Shown one piece after another: positions 1 through 4,966 of a stretch of 6,149 nt of DNA. The translations under genes and the position numbers were made by a program. The DNA lies in NCBI GenBank assembly GCA_905373305.1, contig CAJPSM010000076.1:1-6149 (forward strand), read 5' to 3'. Below the pieces are notes generated by a model. It was given only the letters and a program-made list of their open reading frames with translations, did not search any database and was not told the DNA's origin. Position 1 is the stretch's first letter. Every line of letters begins with the position of its first letter. The DNA is from an uncultured Streptococcus sp. (GTDB lineage: Bacteria; Bacillota; Bacilli; Lactobacillales; Streptococcaceae).

Positions 1-968
1 AGTGCGAGTAGAATCCCCACTTCGTAGACTCTTTCTCTCAACCAGAGGGACAAGACCAAAATTAAGGCTCCAGCTCCAGCTATCAACATCCCATAAAGGA
101 AGATGGTGAGGAAGGTTTGGAAGGTTGCCACTGAGTCTTTGATTTGTTCAAAGGCCTTGTTCTCCTTCTCAACTTGGTAGCCTTGACTTTCTAAAGCCAA
201 GTTTTCTACCTGCTTCATGAGTCCGTCCATTTCCTTAGGATTTTCTACATAGAAGCGCGCTGCACTGACTTGAGGTTCACTATTTCCCAAAAGAGTTTGG
301 CTACTTTCATAGTCTGTAAAGACCTGGTTTTCACTGAAGTCAGAAGACAAGCCTGTAAATTTCTCTTGTTTTTTACCAGAAAAGATGCCGACAATTTCAA
401 ACTCAACTGTTTGTCCTTTACCAGATTCTGACTGTCCAGCATCTAAGCGAATCTTGTCATGAAGCGAAAGGCCGTTCTTCTTAGCCAACTCTTCATGGAT
501 CAGGATTTTCTTGGAATCCCCTTTTTGAAGGTGTCGACCTTCTTTTAGATTGAAAGCCGAACTAGTAAAGGTAACATCCCTGGATGAATCCTCAAGAGCC
601 GTTAAACTAACCAAATTCTTGTCCGCAGCTGACAAATCATCACGTTCAACGCTCTGCTCGCCACTCACCGCTTCCTTGTCTTTTAGTTTTGCGACCGTCT
701 CGAGTTCAGGAGAGACATTTTCCAGTCCCTTAATCTTGCTAACTGATGCGAGGTCCGATAACTTGAAGGTCTGACCGTTCTCTATCTTCTTAATAGAAAA
801 AGAGGTATTGAGAGATTTGTAAAGATTCGTTTCTACTGTTTTGTTGGACTTCATCAGAGTCAAACAGGCTGAAATTCCGGCCAATAGGACCAATAAAATC
901 AGAAATAAAATAAAACTTCTCAGTCGTTTTCTGCTGACATAAGCCCAAGCTCTTTGGATTGGATTCAT
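1..968 (-). CDS. vex1: Vex1-like ABC exporter permease subunit (3' end outside window)
   Basis: Uninterrupted minus-strand frame of 322 complete codons running off the left edge, so the C-terminus is missing. It starts ATG-AAT-CCA (MNPIQRAW) after a strong TGGAGGTGAC ribosome site at 971-980. Visible layout: a short basic cytoplasmic N-terminus (VSRKRLRS), one membrane helix at residues ~18-38 (rich in L, I, F), a large polar extracellular region at ~45-280, and a second hydrophobic segment at ~283-309 ending in LRERVYEVGIL, which is typical of MacB/FtsX-type permeases. The sequence closely resembles pneumococcal Vex1 as I remember it. In pneumococcus vex1-vex2-vex3 encode an exporter next to pep27-vncRS, once linked to vancomycin tolerance, a link later disputed. 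vex2 (ATPase) and vex3 would be expected further left but cannot be seen. The family call is firm; the exported substrate is unknown. Confidence 0.85.
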   Translation of the reverse strand, partial: MNPIQRAWAYVSRKRLRSFILFLILLVLLAGISACLTLMKSNKTVETNLYKSLNTSFSIKKIENGQTFKLSDLASVSKIKGLENVSPELETVAKLKDKEAVSGEQSVERDDLSAADKNLVSLTALEDSSRDVTFTSSAFNLKEGRHLQKGDSKKILIHEELAKKNGLSLHDKIRLDAGQSESGKGQTVEFEIVGIFSGKKQEKFTGLSSDFSENQVFTDYESSQTLLGNSEPQVSAARFYVENPKEMDGLMKQVENLALESQGYQVEKENKAFEQIKDSVATFQTFLTIFLYGMLIAGAGALILVLSLWLRERVYEVGILLA

Positions 969-970
969 TT

Positions 971-980
971 GTCACCTCCA
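971..980 (-). promoter_or_regulatory. vex1 ribosome binding site
   Basis: The minus strand reads TGGAGGTGAC two bases before the vex1 ATG at 968-966, with the GGAGG core about 7 bases away. This fixes the start and argues against other starts in the frame. Confidence 0.8.
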
Positions 981-993
981 TATTTGTAAGACT

Positions 994-999
994 ATTATA
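994..999 (-). promoter_or_regulatory. Probable vex1 promoter -10 element
   Basis: A perfect minus-strand TATAAT lies 26 bases upstream of the vex1 ATG, predicting a leader of only about 18-20 nt. At 17-bp spacing the -35 position reads ATAAAC, a poor match, and there is no TG extension. The promoter may therefore be weak or depend on an activator; that last step is inference. Confidence 0.5.
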
Positions 1000-1054
1000 A
1001 AATTCAAATATGAAATGTTTATGAAATCGAAAAAAATTTTTGATTTATTTGTTG

Positions 1055-1088
1055 AAAAAATGAAGAAAGCTAGCAAGAGCTAACTTTC
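1055..1088 (-). terminator. Intrinsic terminator-like hairpin upstream of vex1
   Basis: On the minus strand GAAAGTTAGC, loop TCTT, GCTAGCTTTC form a 10-bp stem with one G-U pair (1065-1088). Then comes TTCATTTTTT. In the plus-strand RNA the wobble would be a C-A mismatch and no U-run follows, so it acts on the minus strand. It closely resembles the hairpin at 1199-1230 and probably insulates vex1 from transcription coming from the tRNA side. Confidence 0.7.
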
Positions 1089-1174
1089 CTCATATTAGAA
1101 CACGTTTTACCAATCAAAAACCGACTCCATTCTATAAATGATAGTTCTTGATGCCAATAGCTTCCGATATCCAA
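1070..1174 (-). CDS. Possible 34-codon small ORF between two terminators (doubtful)
   Basis: The minus strand has AGGAGG at 1179-1184, then 4 bases later a TTG opening 34 sense codons (LDIGSYWHQ...NMRKVSSC) that stop with TAG inside the 1065-1088 hairpin. In favour: a full Shine-Dalgarno core and placement just ahead of a terminator. Against: the spacing is too short, the start is not ATG, no promoter is seen apart from tRNA read-through, and I recognise no family, signal peptide or membrane helix. It could be the remnant of a longer gene, or chance. Listed because it is the only coding possibility in this gap. Confidence 0.2.
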   Translation of the reverse strand: MDIGSYWHQELSFIEWSRFLIGKTCSNMRKVSSC

Positions 1175-1198
1175 AATACCTCCTCTAGTCTTCTTTAG

Positions 1199-1230
1199 AA
1201 AAACAAAAAGAGCTAGCCAAAGCTAACTCT
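1199..1230 (-). terminator. Intrinsic terminator of tRNA-Leu
   Basis: On the minus strand AGAGTTAGC, loop TTTG, GCTAGCTCT form a 9-bp stem (one G-U), then TTTTGTTTTT. It starts 8 bases past the last tRNA base. The plus strand lacks a U-run, so the terminator is one-directional. Confidence 0.85.
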
Positions 1231-1237
1231 TACCCTA

Positions 1238-1323
1238 TGCGGAGAGAGGGACTTGAACCCTCACGACCTAAAGCGGTCACAGGATCCTTAGTCCTGCGCG
1301 TCTGCCAATTCCGCCATCCCCGC
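1238..1323 (-). tRNA. tRNA-Leu, anticodon AAG
   Basis: 86-nt class II tRNA on the minus strand. The acceptor stem is GCGGGGA paired with TCTCCGC plus discriminator A; the D-arm includes GGCAGAC; the anticodon stem CAGGA/TCCTG carries loop CTAAGGA with anticodon AAG at 34-36; a long variable arm (ACC...GGT) follows; the T-arm contains GGTTCAAGTCC. The 3' CCA is not encoded (TAG follows A73), so it must be added after transcription. It reads CUU codons, and if A34 is deaminated to inosine also CUC and CUA. It has its own promoter and terminator, and lies just downstream of pncA on the same strand. Confidence 0.97.
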
Positions 1324-1338
1324 GTCGATTACCTTACT

Positions 1339-1367
1339 AGTATATCAACTTTCAAAATCTTTGTCAA
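1339..1367 (-). promoter_or_regulatory. Consensus sigma-70 promoter of tRNA-Leu
   Basis: Minus-strand -35 TTGACA (1362-1367), a 17-bp spacer and -10 TATACT (1339-1344). The predicted start is about 8 bases before the tRNA 5' end, as expected for a stable RNA promoter. The -35 lies only 36 bases past the pncA stop. Confidence 0.9.
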
Positions 1368-1403
1368 CACTTTTTTCAGATTTTTTTCATTTTTCCAAGG
1401 GAA

Positions 1404-1979
1404 TCATTCTTTAATTTCAGACAGATTTTCATCCAATAATTTGGCTCCCAGAGTGTTCTTAAAATGTCCAAGAGCAAACTGATGATTTTCTGGCCAGATA
1501 GAGGCAACTGCAGGCTTGACAATCTCGATTTGATAACCTAGATTATAAGCATCAATTGCCGTATGGAGGACGCAAATATCCGTCAAAACACCAGTTAAAA
1601 TAACGGTATCAACCCGACGTTCTCGCAAGCGAATATCGAGATCCGTTCCTGAAAATGCTGAATAGTGACGCTTGTCCATCCAAAAGACGCGACTATCGTC
1701 CTTATTTTCCGCATAGAAATCAGCTAGGGGGCCATAGAGGTTACGGCCACTAGTCCCAATGATGTTGTGCGGTGGAAAGAGTTTACTCTCAGGATGAAAA
1801 TCATCCCCTTCCTCATGAGCATCAATGGTGAAGAAAACATAGTCTCCACGATCAAAAGCCAGTCTAGTCACCCGAGCAATCGCCTCTGATATTGCTTGAG
1901 CAGGTGCTCCAGCAGTTAGCTTTCCGTGGTCTGCTACGAAATCCTCTGTATAGTCAATCGAGATTAAAGCCTTTGCCAT
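1404..1979 (-). CDS. pncA: Nicotinamidase (isochorismatase-like hydrolase family)
   Basis: 191-residue cytoplasmic enzyme that hydrolyses nicotinamide to nicotinate and ammonia, feeding NAD salvage through the Preiss-Handler route. The catalytic triad is present at D9 (in SIDYTEDF), K103 (MDKRHYSAF) and C136 (TGVLTDICV). The metal-site set is D53, H55, E64 and H71. These positions agree with my memory of the solved pneumococcal enzyme, and the length is full for the family. The ATG overlaps the codY stop by one base (TAATG), with AGAGGGA about 8 bases upstream inside the codY end, so translation is probably coupled and both genes share the codY promoter. That would place pncA under CodY control. 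No strong terminator follows the TGA. A general isochorismatase-like hydrolase is the alternative, but the complete residue set makes nicotinamidase very likely. Confidence 0.95.
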   Translation of the reverse strand: MAKALISIDYTEDFVADHGKLTAGAPAQAISEAIARVTRLAFDRGDYVFFTIDAHEEGDDFHPESKLFPPHNIIGTSGRNLYGPLADFYAENKDDSRVFWMDKRHYSAFSGTDLDIRLRERRVDTVILTGVLTDICVLHTAIDAYNLGYQIEIVKPAVASIWPENHQFALGHFKNTLGAKLLDENLSEIKE

Positions 1980-2767
1980 TAGTAGTCCCTCTTTTTCACT
2001 TCCTCAAAAATATCACCAATTAGAACTTTGAGATAAGTCCCCTTCATTCCGAGCGAGCGACTCTCAATAATTCCTGCCGACTCTAGCTTACGGAGAGCAT
2101 TGACGATTACTGAACGCGTAATACCGATACGATCTGCAATGACAGATGCAGTCAATTGTCCTTCATTTCCATCCAACTCAGCTAAAATAGCTGATACGGC
2201 ACGAAGTTCTGAATAGGAGAGGGTATTGACTGCCATGGTTACAGCCGTACGGCGACGAATATTTTTCTCATCTTCTTCACGTTGGAAGTTCAAGAGTTGA
2301 ATCCCCACAACAGTGCTTGCAATCTCAACGAGAATCAAATCCTCATCTTCAAATTTCTTATCATTACGCCAAATAATCAAGGAACCTAGGCGAATCCCTG
2401 ATACATGAATGGGAGCAATGGTTGTCAAGCCATCTGGAAAATCCGCACGGCTCTCTACAGGAAAAATGGTCAAATCATGTTCAATAGGAAGATTGGCTTC
2501 CGTATCGTAAATCATGTTTGCCCCTTGTACATAGTCATCTGGAAACGTCTTGGTTTGGAAAAACTGCTCTACGCGATCGGTATTGGTTTTATAACGCATG
2601 AAGTAGCCTAAAAGGCGTCCCTTGCTATTGACAATACAGGCATTGCAATCAATAATGTCTGCTAGTTGACGTGTAATGGCATTGTATGGAAGTTCATCCT
2701 GCATTTGCTCTTCAGAGCGTTTTAAAATTGATGTAATTTTTCTTGTCTTTTCTAATAAATGTGCCAT
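1979..2767 (-). CDS. codY: CodY, global nutrient-sensing transcriptional repressor
   Basis: 262-residue DNA-binding regulator of full family length. The N-terminal GAF domain (residues ~1-160) binds branched-chain amino acids; R65 in TDRVEQFF and F75-P76 align, from memory, with isoleucine-contact residues of the Bacillus protein. The C-terminal winged helix (~205-250) includes ADRIGITRSVIVNALRKLES, the most conserved CodY segment. When isoleucine is plentiful CodY represses amino-acid uptake and synthesis, and in streptococci it affects adhesion and competence. Streptococcal and lactococcal CodY are reported not to use GTP as effector, unlike Bacillus CodY. The start is ATG after GAGGTG at 2772-2777. 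The stop TAA overlaps the pncA start. A CodY box next to its own promoter indicates negative autoregulation. No broken or missing motif was seen. Confidence 0.98.
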   Translation of the reverse strand: MAHLLEKTRKITSILKRSEEQMQDELPYNAITRQLADIIDCNACIVNSKGRLLGYFMRYKTNTDRVEQFFQTKTFPDDYVQGANMIYDTEANLPIEHDLTIFPVESRADFPDGLTTIAPIHVSGIRLGSLIIWRNDKKFEDEDLILVEIASTVVGIQLLNFQREEDEKNIRRRTAVTMAVNTLSYSELRAVSAILAELDGNEGQLTASVIADRIGITRSVIVNALRKLESAGIIESRSLGMKGTYLKVLIGDIFEEVKKRDY

Positions 2768-2793
2768 TTTTCACCTCGCATTTAATCGCTATC

Positions 2794-2822
2794 ATTATAA
2801 CATAAAGAACCTGAAATTTCAA
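2794..2822 (-). promoter_or_regulatory. codY promoter
   Basis: Minus-strand -35 TTGAAA (2817-2822), a 17-bp spacer and -10 TATAAT (2794-2799) with a TG extension (TGTTATAAT). The predicted start is near 2787, giving a leader of about 20 nt before the codY ATG. It probably drives codY and pncA together. Confidence 0.85.
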
Positions 2823-2823
2823 T

Positions 2824-2838
2824 AATTATCTGAAAATT
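2824..2838 (-). promoter_or_regulatory. CodY box (autoregulatory operator)
   Basis: The minus strand reads AATTTTCAGATAATT, matching the CodY consensus AATTTTCWGAAAATT at 14 of 15 positions. It lies one base upstream of the codY -35, within the region contacted by polymerase, a placement suited to repression by CodY of its own operon. Confidence 0.85.
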
Positions 2839-2858
2839 GCTTATTGAATTGCAATTTT
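2833..2858. repeat. 8-bp inverted repeat overlapping the CodY box
   Basis: AAAATTGC (2833-2840) and GCAATTTT (2851-2858) are exact inverted copies around a 10-base centre. The left arm shares six bases with the CodY box. It could be a further operator half or simply reflect AT-rich composition; no known regulator motif was recognised. Confidence 0.35.
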
Positions 2859-2897
2859 TAAAAGCAAAAATATTTTAGAAAAAATCATTATTTTTCA

Positions 2898-2926
2898 TTG
2901 ACAAGACTTTATTTTTTTGATATTAT
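2898..2926 (+). promoter_or_regulatory. Plus-strand promoter divergent from codY
   Basis: -35 TTGACA (2898-2903, perfect), a 17-bp spacer and -10 TATTAT (2921-2926). A perfect TATAAT also lies at 2924-2929 but would need a 20-bp spacer. The predicted start is about 2933-2936. No ORF of useful length follows (ATG-AAT-TAA at 2941-2949 is two codons long), so the product is probably non-coding. Confidence 0.7.
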
Positions 2927-2932
2927 AATATT

Positions 2933-3048
2933 ATAAGAAGATGAATTAAGGATCCCTTCCCATCTCACCTTTTCTTTACTATTATCCATCTTCTTTTCCC
3001 CTTGGTCTCCTTATATATAAAAGCGATTCACATTGTGAATCGCTTTTT
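2933..3048 (+). ncRNA. Candidate small regulatory RNA between codY and cshA
   Basis: About 115 nt bounded by a near-consensus promoter and a strong terminator, with no coding capacity. The predicted 5' end AAGAAGATG (2935-2943) pairs perfectly over 9 bp with CATCTTCTT (2987-2995), closing a 43-nt CU-rich loop that contains CATCTCACCTTTTC. Between this stem and the terminator is an open pyrimidine-rich stretch with TCTCCTT (3006-3012), which matches the 16S anti-Shine-Dalgarno core at six of seven bases. The reverse complement of the loop reads AAGGTGAGATG, like a ribosome site and start codon, so it could mask such sites on target mRNAs. This architecture recalls the CiaR-controlled csRNAs of pneumococcus, but I see no clear TTTAAG-N5-TTTAAG CiaR site, so it is probably a different RNA. 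The RNA itself, its ends and targets are inference. Confidence 0.6.
3019..3048. terminator. Strong bidirectional terminator shared by the sRNA candidate and cshA
   Basis: A 13-bp perfect stem, AAAAGCGATTCAC (3019-3031) and GTGAATCGCTTTT (3035-3047), with loop ATT. The plus strand continues in a TTTTT run at 3044-3048 and the minus strand reads CTTTTATATAT. It begins 2 bases after the cshA stop, so it ends cshA on the minus strand and the candidate sRNA on the plus strand. Confidence 0.9.
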
Positions 3049-3049
3049 C

Positions 3050-4627
3050 CTATTTATCTCCCTTGTTACGAATAACAAAGCCTGTTTTCTTTTCGCTTGA
3101 AGTGTTGCGAGGTTTTTTATTGTCTTTATTTCGGTAACGTCTGTCTTTATCAAAACGATCGTTCCCGCGACTACCTTTTTTGAACTCATCACGACGACCA
3201 TTGCCACGGCGATCACGGTCTCGACGGTCGTCCCCACGACGGCCTCCACGACCTCCCTTAGCTTTGCCAGCAAAGCCATTACCTGATGGTTTAAATGGCA
3301 GTGGTTTTTCACGTGCAATCTCAACTTCTGGAAGACTGTCAGGATCTTGGACAGTCAGACTCAAGATATACATAGCCAACTCTTCTGGACTAAATTCGGC
3401 AGCTAGCTTACGAGCGTCTTTAGTAAATTTCTCAAAGTTGGAACGAATTTCTTCATCTGCGAAATCACGTTCGATTTTCTTGAGGGCGACTTGCTTTTTA
3501 GCTTGGAAGGCTTCTTCTGCACTTGCAGGTTTGAGACCTTTCATGCGTTTCTTGGTCAAGTTTTCAATAATTTGAAGGTAGCCCATTTCGTTTGGAGCAA
3601 CAAAAGTAATAGATTGACCTGACTTACCAGCACGACCTGTACGACCGATACGGTGAACATAACTTTCAGGATCTTGTGGAATATCGTAGTTATAGACATG
3701 GGTCACACCTGAAATATCCAAACCACGCGCTGCCACGTCTGTTGCTACGAGGACATCAAGATTTCCATTTTTAAAATCACGAAGGACACGAAGACGTTTG
3801 TTTTGGTCCAAATCCCCGTGAATGCCTTCTGCACGGAAGCCACGGATTTTAAGACCACGAGTCAATTCATCCACACGACGTTTGGTACGACCAAATACAA
3901 TAGAAAGTTCAGGTTGTTCTACATCCATGAGACGGGTCATGGTGTCAAATTTTTCTTGTTCCTTGACACGGATATAGTACTGGTCCACCAGCTCTGTTGT
4001 CAATTCTTTGGCAGCAATCTTCACATGCTCAGGCTCTTTCATAAACTGAACACCGATACGTTTGATAGCATCTGGCATGGTTGCTGAAAAGAGTAAGGTT
4101 TGACGACTTTCAGGGACACGAGAGATAATAGCTTCGATGTCTTCTAGGAAGCCCATGTTGAGCATTTCGTCAGCTTCATCAAGGATGAGGGTTTCAATAT
4201 CGTGCAATTTCAAAGCCTTGCGTTTGATCAAGTCCAAGAGACGACCTGGTGTTCCTACAACGATATGAGCACCCGACTTAAGGGCTTTGATTTGTTTTTC
4301 AATGCTGGAACCACCGTAAACTGAGCGAACTTTCACTCCCTTGCTACGACCAAAGCGGAAGAGTTCTTCTTGACTTTGAACAGCGAGTTCACGAGTTGGA
4401 GCGATGACCAAGGCTTGAATAGTTGCTTCTTCTGTACGGATTTTTTCAAGGGTTGGTAAGCCAAAGGCCGCGGTTTTCCCTGTACCAGTCTGGGCTTGAC
4501 CGATAACGTCTTTCCCCTCAAGAGCCAATGGAATGGTCTGTTCTTGGATGGGACTTGCTTCTACAAATCCAGCTTTTTCAATCTCTGCTAGCAATTCAGC
4601 AGACAAGTTAAATTCATTAAATTTCAC
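3050..4627 (-). CDS. cshA: DEAD-box ATP-dependent RNA helicase CshA
   Basis: 525-residue cytoplasmic RNA helicase that unwinds RNA duplexes using ATP; the family acts in mRNA decay, ribosome assembly and cold adaptation. All motifs are present: Q motif (~21-36, ASPIQ), Walker A AQTGTGKT (45-52), PTREL (77-81), TPGRL (126-130), DEAD (150-153), SAT (181-183), ATDVAARGLD (295-304) and HRIGRTGR (325-332). After the two RecA-like domains, residues ~450-510 form a highly basic Arg/Gly/Asp-rich tail (repeated GGRGG, RRGDD, DRRDRDRR), typical of RNA-binding extensions in CshA rather than shorter DEAD-box proteins. The start is GTG (4625-4627), chosen because MKFNEFNLS is the family N-terminus and there is no in-frame ATG nearby; the ribosome site (AAGAAG) is weak. 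It is monocistronic here, ends at the shared terminator and is divergent from the reductase gene. Confidence 0.96.
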   Translation of the reverse strand: MKFNEFNLSAELLAEIEKAGFVEASPIQEQTIPLALEGKDVIGQAQTGTGKTAAFGLPTLEKIRTEEATIQALVIAPTRELAVQSQEELFRFGRSKGVKVRSVYGGSSIEKQIKALKSGAHIVVGTPGRLLDLIKRKALKLHDIETLILDEADEMLNMGFLEDIEAIISRVPESRQTLLFSATMPDAIKRIGVQFMKEPEHVKIAAKELTTELVDQYYIRVKEQEKFDTMTRLMDVEQPELSIVFGRTKRRVDELTRGLKIRGFRAEGIHGDLDQNKRLRVLRDFKNGNLDVLVATDVAARGLDISGVTHVYNYDIPQDPESYVHRIGRTGRAGKSGQSITFVAPNEMGYLQIIENLTKKRMKGLKPASAEEAFQAKKQVALKKIERDFADEEIRSNFEKFTKDARKLAAEFSPEELAMYILSLTVQDPDSLPEVEIAREKPLPFKPSGNGFAGKAKGGRGGRRGDDRRDRDRRGNGRRDEFKKGSRGNDRFDKDRRYRNKDNKKPRNTSSEKKTGFVIRNKGDK

Positions 4628-4645
4628 GTTTTTCTTCTTTCTAAA

Positions 4646-4664
4646 GGTGGTGCGAAGCCACCCT
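4646..4664 (-). promoter_or_regulatory. Hairpin in cshA leader close to the ribosome site
   Basis: On the minus strand GGGTGG, loop CTTCGCA, CCACCT form a 6-bp stem (one G-U; an outer A-T makes 7), followed by TTAGAAAGAAG and then the GTG start. No U-run follows, so it is not a terminator. Its closeness to a weak ribosome site and GTG start suggests an influence on translation, which is inference. Confidence 0.45.
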
Positions 4665-4679
4665 ATAGCGCGTAGTTTA

Positions 4680-4752
4680 TACTTTTCTTTTCATGACGTA
4701 TCTTCAACAAAAACGAGATACCGTGTTGCTTCTTTTCCACGAAAGAAAAGTA
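4680..4752 (-). promoter_or_regulatory. Structured 5' leader of cshA: long-range stem with inner hairpin
   Basis: TACTTTTCTTT (4680-4690) and AAAGAAAAGTA (4742-4752) are perfect 11-bp inverted copies. Inside them GTATCT (4698-4703) and AGATAC (4716-4721) form a second 6-bp hairpin. All lie between the predicted cshA start point near 4768 and the GTG, in a leader of about 140 nt. Long structured leaders are common on cold-induced helicase mRNAs, but no known Rfam-type motif was recognised. The repeat could instead be a DNA operator. Confidence 0.45.
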
Positions 4753-4774
4753 CGAGTTTCTTTGCAACCTATCT

Positions 4775-4783
4775 AGTATAACA
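4775..4783 (-). promoter_or_regulatory. Probable cshA promoter (extended -10)
   Basis: The minus strand reads TGTTATACT, a TATACT -10 at 4775-4780 with a TG extension. The -35 region is poor (TATCTT at 17-bp spacing), which an extended -10 can tolerate. It predicts a transcript start near 4768 and a leader of about 140 nt. Confidence 0.6.
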
Positions 4784-4825
4784 CAAGAGCGGGGCAAAAG
4801 ATAGTAGAATCCTTAAGGAAAATCA

Positions 4826-4839
4826 TGTAAACGATTTTT
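4826..4839 (+). promoter_or_regulatory. Weak cre-like (CcpA) site
   Basis: TGTAAACGATTTTT matches the catabolite-response consensus TGWAARCGYTWNCW at 12 of 14 positions; the left half is intact and the right half poor. It lies about 25 bp upstream of the cshA promoter region and about 100 bp upstream of the reductase promoter, so either gene could be affected. A flanking AAAATC/GATTTT inverted repeat (4820-4838) overlaps it. Tentative. Confidence 0.25.
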
Positions 4840-4860
4840 CTATTTTTTGAACTTGATTCC

Positions 4861-4872
4861 CGAAAGCTTTCG
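4861..4872. repeat. 12-bp perfect palindrome in the cshA-har spacer
   Basis: CGAAAGCTTTCG reads the same on both strands. It lies about 65 bp upstream of the reductase -10 and is immediately followed by the hairpin at 4873-4891. It could be a protein-binding site, but no regulator was recognised. Confidence 0.4.
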
Positions 4873-4898
4873 TTAGACTATTTTAGTCCAATATTTTT
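4873..4898 (+). terminator. Terminator-like hairpin upstream of the reductase promoter
   Basis: GACTA (4876-4880), loop TTT, TAGTC (4884-4888), with two more outer pairs (TT/AA) across an A-C mismatch, then TATTTTTT ending at 4898. Stem and U-run fit a weak plus-strand terminator, yet no plus-strand gene or clear promoter lies upstream. It may be a relic of a lost gene, an attenuator, or insulation. Confidence 0.35.
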
Positions 4899-4911
4899 TC
4901 CCGTAGCAGAT

Positions 4912-4942
4912 TTGTGCAAAAGTTTTTTTCTTGTGCTAGAAT
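4912..4942 (+). promoter_or_regulatory. Probable promoter of the disulfide reductase gene
   Basis: -10 TAGAAT (4937-4942) with a TG extension (TGCTAGAAT). The best -35 is TTGTGC (4912-4917) at a long 19-bp spacing, so recognition probably relies on the extended -10. The leader would be about 18 nt. Confidence 0.6.
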
Positions 4943-4952
4943 TAAATCAAAT

Positions 4953-4958
4953 AGGAGG
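4953..4958 (+). promoter_or_regulatory. Ribosome binding site of the reductase gene
   Basis: A perfect AGGAGG eight bases before the ATG at 4967-4969. It fixes the start and suggests efficient translation. Confidence 0.85.
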
Positions 4959-4966
4959 ATTTAAAA

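Noticed and set aside
245..981. Several short ORFs on both strands inside the left gene
   Set aside because: The uninterrupted vex1 frame with good start signals explains the region.
1237..1482. 81-codon plus-strand ORF
   Set aside because: It reads through the tRNA-Leu gene and its promoter on the opposite strand, so coding is implausible.
2850..2900. Possible CiaR binding site (TTTAAG repeats) ahead of the sRNA candidate
   Set aside because: Only loose TTAAAAG- and TTTTAG-like strings, without the TTTAAG-N5-TTTAAG spacing.
2921..2936. ATTATAATATTATAAG string as an operator palindrome
   Set aside because: Explained by overlapping -10 hexamers in AT-rich DNA; symmetry is imperfect and there is no second copy.
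3028..3324. 98-codon minus-strand ORF in another frame of cshA
   Set aside because: Out-of-frame shadow of the Arg/Gly tail; its frame runs into the shared terminator and it has no independent start signal.
3180..3575. 131-codon plus-strand ORF opposite the cshA 3' end, rich in Arg/Ser/Pro
   Set aside because: It is the antisense shadow of the basic repeat-like cshA tail; no ribosome site, promoter or recognisable family.
4646..4664. Hairpin before cshA as a transcription terminator
   Set aside because: No U-run follows on either strand; it is better read as a leader structure.
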